Assembly (NCBI RefSeq): GCF_905475465.1
Contig: NC_062253.1
Span: forward strand, 9,734,001-9,798,000
DNA from: Pieris napi
Taxonomy: Eukaryota; Arthropoda; Insecta; Lepidoptera; Pieridae
DNA: 64,000 nt
Direction: 5' to 3'
A program made the position numbers and the translations under genes. The notes beneath the pieces are model-generated. The model made no database searches. It was given only the letters and a program-made list of their open reading frames with translations, and was not told the origin of the DNA. Below, piece by piece: positions 60,209 to 64,000 of the stretch. How positions within the stretch are numbered: the stretch's first letter is position 1; each line of letters opens with the position of its first letter.

Positions 60209-60620
60209 TATTTCGAAGCAACTATATCAGAGGCCATTGAGGGGTTAGAGGATGGTGTGAAAGTTAACGGAAAGATCATCAACAACATTTGCTATGCAGA
60301 CGACACTGTTTTAATAGCCTCGTTGATGGATAATCTACAAATGCTTGTTAATAAAGTTCATGAAACTAGCAAAAGACACGGTCTATCTATTAATACAGTA
60401 AAGACGAAGGTGATGGTCATTTCTCGAAACGACACTTTGGTGTCAAACGGCGTGTTGGTAGGAGGAAATCATGGCTTCGCAACGTTAGAAAATGGATGGG
60501 TATTGCAATTGCGGAAGAGTTGCTGCATCTGGGCACAGGACAAGACACGCTCAAGATACTGACAGCCAACCTCCAGTAATGGAGAGGCACTAAAAGAAGA
60601 AGAAGAAGAAACATGAAGTA
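60209..60620 (+). pseudogene. RTE-like LINE reverse transcriptase fragment with YADDT
   Basis: The plus frame encodes EAIEGLEDGVKVNGKIINNI, then CYADDTVLIASLMDNLQMLV with the catalytic Y-A-D-D box. It continues SKRHGLSINTVKTKVMVISR. Further on, a different frame gives RKWMGIAIAEELLHLGTGQD, then ILTANLQ and an RTE-style tail of (GAA)n. It is truncated at both ends and has an internal deletion plus frameshift after about 60470. Not functional. Confidence 0.85.
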
Positions 60621-61057
60621 GAATGAATGAGAAATAAAGTATCCTTGAACCGAAGTATGTAGGTTTTTATCTGACCTTTTTATAGCGCGTTGAGATCAAA
60701 CTGATCAAGCCGAATGTTTTTATACTTTTTCAAAAGGATTAACCCGTTTTTTGTAGGCGTGAGACGGTGGGACTTTTTGACAGGTGTCTTAAATCATTGT
60801 TATCGAACTTTTGTCCGCAAAACGAGGTCTTTTGTACCCATTCAGCACAAATATAACGACTCAAGTGCGTTTGTAAAACGTTCGATGCTTGGAAAGTATT
60901 TTTGTTTCAAATTGCTCGAGGATGATTTTGAGGTTTTTAAATACAATAATTGTACTGAAATGTGTTGGACAAACTGTGGGAACTACAGGGAAGTCTGATA
61001 AATATTATTACAAAATATTAACCATTGATAAATAATATTGACATAAGCTTTACACAT
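60621..61057. other. No gene accepted
   Basis: An open frame of 94 codons at 60714-60998 (VRRWDFLTGVLNHC, NNCTEMCWTNCGN) has no recognised motif or splice context. Confidence 0.35.
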
Positions 61058-61224
61058 TTAAAGAAAAAACTTTTTTTACCGGATTAAAGTTATGTAGTAT
61101 TATTATTAAAGTGACCACGCACGCTGTACAGCACGCGAAATGTCGGATAAATTTAAAATTATGTTAAATAATTGTAAATTTATAACAATACATAACTTTA
61201 ATTCGGTAAAAAAAGTTTTTTCTT
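61058..61224. mobile_element. Foldback MITE, family A copy 2
   Basis: Same arms as 214-367 (TACCGGATTAAAGTTATGTA and inverse) with an extra loop segment AAGTGACCACGCACGCTGTA. The right end lacks the TTAA seen in copy 1. Confidence 0.8.
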
Positions 61225-63423
61225 CATTGATAACTAGAAAAAAATATCGTAATATAACTACTTTATTAATCGAAAAACCATTTTTATTGTATTAGTTAAT
61301 TCAGCAGCTTATATATGAGTTTGGCAAAGATGTTCACGCTGTAAACTTTTACATATAAATATTTAATCAGACGTTTTTACCCTAGCGTTGAATAATATTT
61401 ACACATGGGTGATTCATGTACAAAACCGCGCAGTTTTGTATAAAACGCCGGAATTGATATTCGATTGAAATTCTTAATAGCTTCACTGCAAGTTCATGCG
61501 GTTACAGTCAGTACGCGATTCTTGAAATACAAGACCATAGATAATAGAGCAGTGCTGTCCAATAGGCCAAACGTCCAGAAAGTTTCATTTAAATCTGTTT
61601 GTTGCCTACTGGTATACTTTTTATTTTTTTACTAGTGTAATACACAGTAACTTTATAAGCTAATAATTGGATAACTAAAAAGTATATTTTCTCATGTAAG
61701 TGAATGTTTCTATATTCTTAATGACAAATAAATGTCTTAAATCCTAAACTTAAAATAAATATAAATATTTTGTTCAGGAATAACAGAACGTGGTCCGAAT
61801 CTTGATTGTTTTCATCTATTTTAACATAAATCGATGTAAGAATTTAAAAATAGCGAGAAATAAAAAAAGACAACAAAGAATCTTAAGATTACACAAATCG
61901 GGCCTCTTTAGAAATAATAAAGCCGATAGGATTTACAATCTCAGTTACGTATATAATCGGATTAGTTCTTTGATACACTATCCCTTTATATGACAAAACG
62001 TCCTTTGAAAACCGACCGCTTTTTGCACATATTTTAATAGGCGACACCAACTTCACTGTGATTATTCGCGTATTAGGTGTATAATAAGAGGTGATACAAT
62101 GGAGGACAAATTTAAATTTAAGCAATTTAAACAGGGAATCTATGAACATTGCTTTGTGTAACAAATTCTTTGTCAGTCATCTAAAAAGCTCAAAATCCCA
62201 AGCTAAAAAGCTCTTTAGCTTGGCATTTTGAGAAATTTATTTATATTAATTTATTTAATGGGAAATTTAAGTCTTGGATTTGATTAAATATCTAGGGTAC
62301 AGCCCTGATCCCAAGTGGGTGGTCCGTTCGATACCCGCCGTCGAATTTTGAGTCATTCGTGCAGGTCCTTTGACCAGAGTTTAAACGCTCGACCCCAGAG
62401 TCTGGGTTCGATTGAGAAACTTTAGTTTTAGCTCAGAAATAGCTTGTTTCCTAATATTTATTCCACAATCTCAGATTGTTTTCAATTCAATTTCAAATAA
62501 ACATTTTATACCAGATCGTGATAGTCGATCGATCTCCGATCTGCATCCCGATAACCAAACCCTAAGAAGACAATCCATTTTTGGCGACGGATAAAATGAT
62601 CTTTGTCGTTCCAGTTTACCGAGTTGTCACTCATATTTGATAATAATCAAAGTAAACCAAATAAAACCGTACAAATAACATTAAAAAATACATGTGTATG
62701 TTTAAAACATAACAAACAGTTTTTTTATTATTAAAAAAACAGGTGTAAGTTAAAATCTGTTAAAATTATTAACTGTTGAAATCGAGCTTTCGTCAACTGT
62801 CAATTTCATACAAAGGTCTATCCACAGACACCGATACGACCTCCCATGGATAGCTGGTATCGACAGATGGCTATTACAATCCGTCGATTGGTTATTGGCA
62901 CACTTGTTACAACATTTGGATTAAGATTACTGTCTCAGATGGTGGATTAGGGATTAAGACGGGTTATTGGGTTCGGGCGTAAGACATCATGGAACATTAC
63001 GATCTAGTCTAATTTAAGACTAAGTAGTAATTTAAATCTAACCTAATTTAATGTAAGGGCTAAATATGTATGGATAAAATAAAATAATGCATCAAACGGT
63101 ACCGCGTGCTAGTGTTTACAAGTCAAGTTGCGGAACTATTTACAATCGAAACCGCTACGTATCTTTTTACCTCAGCACAAAGCTAAGTACAAACTAACCT
63201 TTATTATATAAGTAATAGGGTTGGTAATATTAAAGCTATTGTATACGTTGAGCCGAGTAGGTTCCCATGTGAAAGAGGGTGCCATGGGGGTGGATATAAT
63301 TTGATAATTCAACTACTGCGTGAGATACTGTTTTTATTGTTTGCACTCTTGTGGGAATAAGCGATGAATGTTAGCTTACTTTACGGTAGTTTTATCGAGT
63401 ATTAAAATAAGCCAATACAATAA
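61225..63423. other. No gene recognised
   Basis: AT-rich. 62290-62410 has a tRNA/SINE-like phrase (GGTCCGTTCGATACCC, GAGTCTGGGTTCGATTG) too decayed to name. Confidence 0.45.
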
Positions 63424-63720
63424 TTGTATTACATCTTCTATCACATTTATCATGAGGAGTGCTCTGAAGAATTGTTTGGAATTCTATTATCAGACGTCAA
63501 TAATATCTTGACGCCTAGTTCCTTCTACAAGACAGCGCTGTTTATGTACACGGTTTATTTGTGGAACCAGCTACCAGTAGAGTTATTTCCAAACCTATAC
63601 GACTTAGGCCTTCCAGAAAAGAGCGTACCATTTACTGAACGGTCAGAAAAATACCCGCTAGCGCCCGGCATTGCTGGAATCCATGGACGTATAAATATTT
63701 ACATATTTTGTGTAACGATA
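63424..63720 (+). pseudogene. Jockey-like LINE ORF2 C-terminus
   Basis: Encodes YHIYHEECSEELFGILLSDV, then FYKTALFMYTVYLWNQLPVE, LFPNLYDLGLPEKSVP. The usual order YHGECSEELFGL ... LWN.LP..VFP..YD...FKK is recognisable with internal deletions. After that the tail PLAPGIAGIHG corresponds to the GGCAACGCAC-type tail in a decayed form. Same family as 13410-13960. Confidence 0.75.
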
Positions 63721-64000
63721 TAAAATTAATCATAATTTAAGATTAAATTAAAGACTATATCATCCATAACTTACGAATAACAAAACTAATGTTAGTCACT
63801 GTATGCGTCACTCGAGGGGCACACTTCTGACATCATATAAACGAAGTAATTAACAATATTTTGGGAAGACGTGATTAAAATATATGCGTCATAATTCCCT
63901 TAAGACGTCACAAAGTTTAATATTTAAGATGACGAATTCTAGTGTGATATTATGAACAACAACAGAACATAACTAAAATGATGACAAATTGCGCGTTTGC
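63721..64000. other. No feature recognised
   Basis: AT-rich right edge of the window. Confidence 0.5.

Noticed and set aside
60185..60562. Working reverse transcriptase
   Set aside because: Only the YADD region remains; the fingers, thumb and endonuclease are absent and the frame breaks after about 60470.

Overview
The window looks like an AT-rich insect nuclear genome, most likely a moth or butterfly (Lepidoptera). The evidence is tRNA-derived SINEs of the type common in Lepidoptera, LINE tails of a lepidopteran style (the GGCCGGCAACGCACTTGCGA type), spliced genes with GT-AG introns, and very dense DNA-transposon debris. There are no operons, ribosome binding sites or CRISPR arrays. Species assignment is inference.

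Host genes, left to right. (1) The 5' part of a minus-strand gene for a multi-pass membrane protein (three phase-compatible exons, 417-4306) runs off the left edge. (2) A tRNA-Gln(CTG) lies at 16303-16374 (minus). (3) A plus-strand two-exon gene (31410-31457 joined to 41370-41810, 162 residues) has a TATA/Inr promoter and a good Su(H) site. It has features reminiscent of the Bearded family of Notch-pathway proteins: an N-terminal basic helix and a C-terminal NxxNExIE. (4) The Notch-effector bHLH-Orange repressor Hey lies on the minus strand (58101-58291, 57401-57609, 51001-51497; 298 residues, ending in YRPW plus a short tail). Genes 3 and 4 converge, with about 9 kb between their stop codons.

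Transposon genes. A Tigger/pogo element (1151-3395) carries an apparently intact 505-residue DDD transposase and sits inside an intron of gene 1. A PIF/Harbinger-type locus (about 4.88-7.01 kb) has a transposase wrecked by several frameshifts. The antisense MADF-BESS partner gene there is fully open, with correct splice phases. That asymmetry could mean it has been retained as a host gene.

Most of the rest is repeats. These include several families of palindromic or MITE-like elements with more than one copy here; a 704-bp non-autonomous hAT element with a perfect 8-bp target duplication; two identical 376-bp elements 15 kb apart; a SINE inserted into a SINE with a 15-bp target duplication; a SINE split by a LINE; many 5'-truncated LINE tails; and an array of about eight 140-145 bp units built from a LINE-tail sequence (18884-19945). 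Stretches where nothing was recognised are listed as such. All calls were made by eye; no database search was run.
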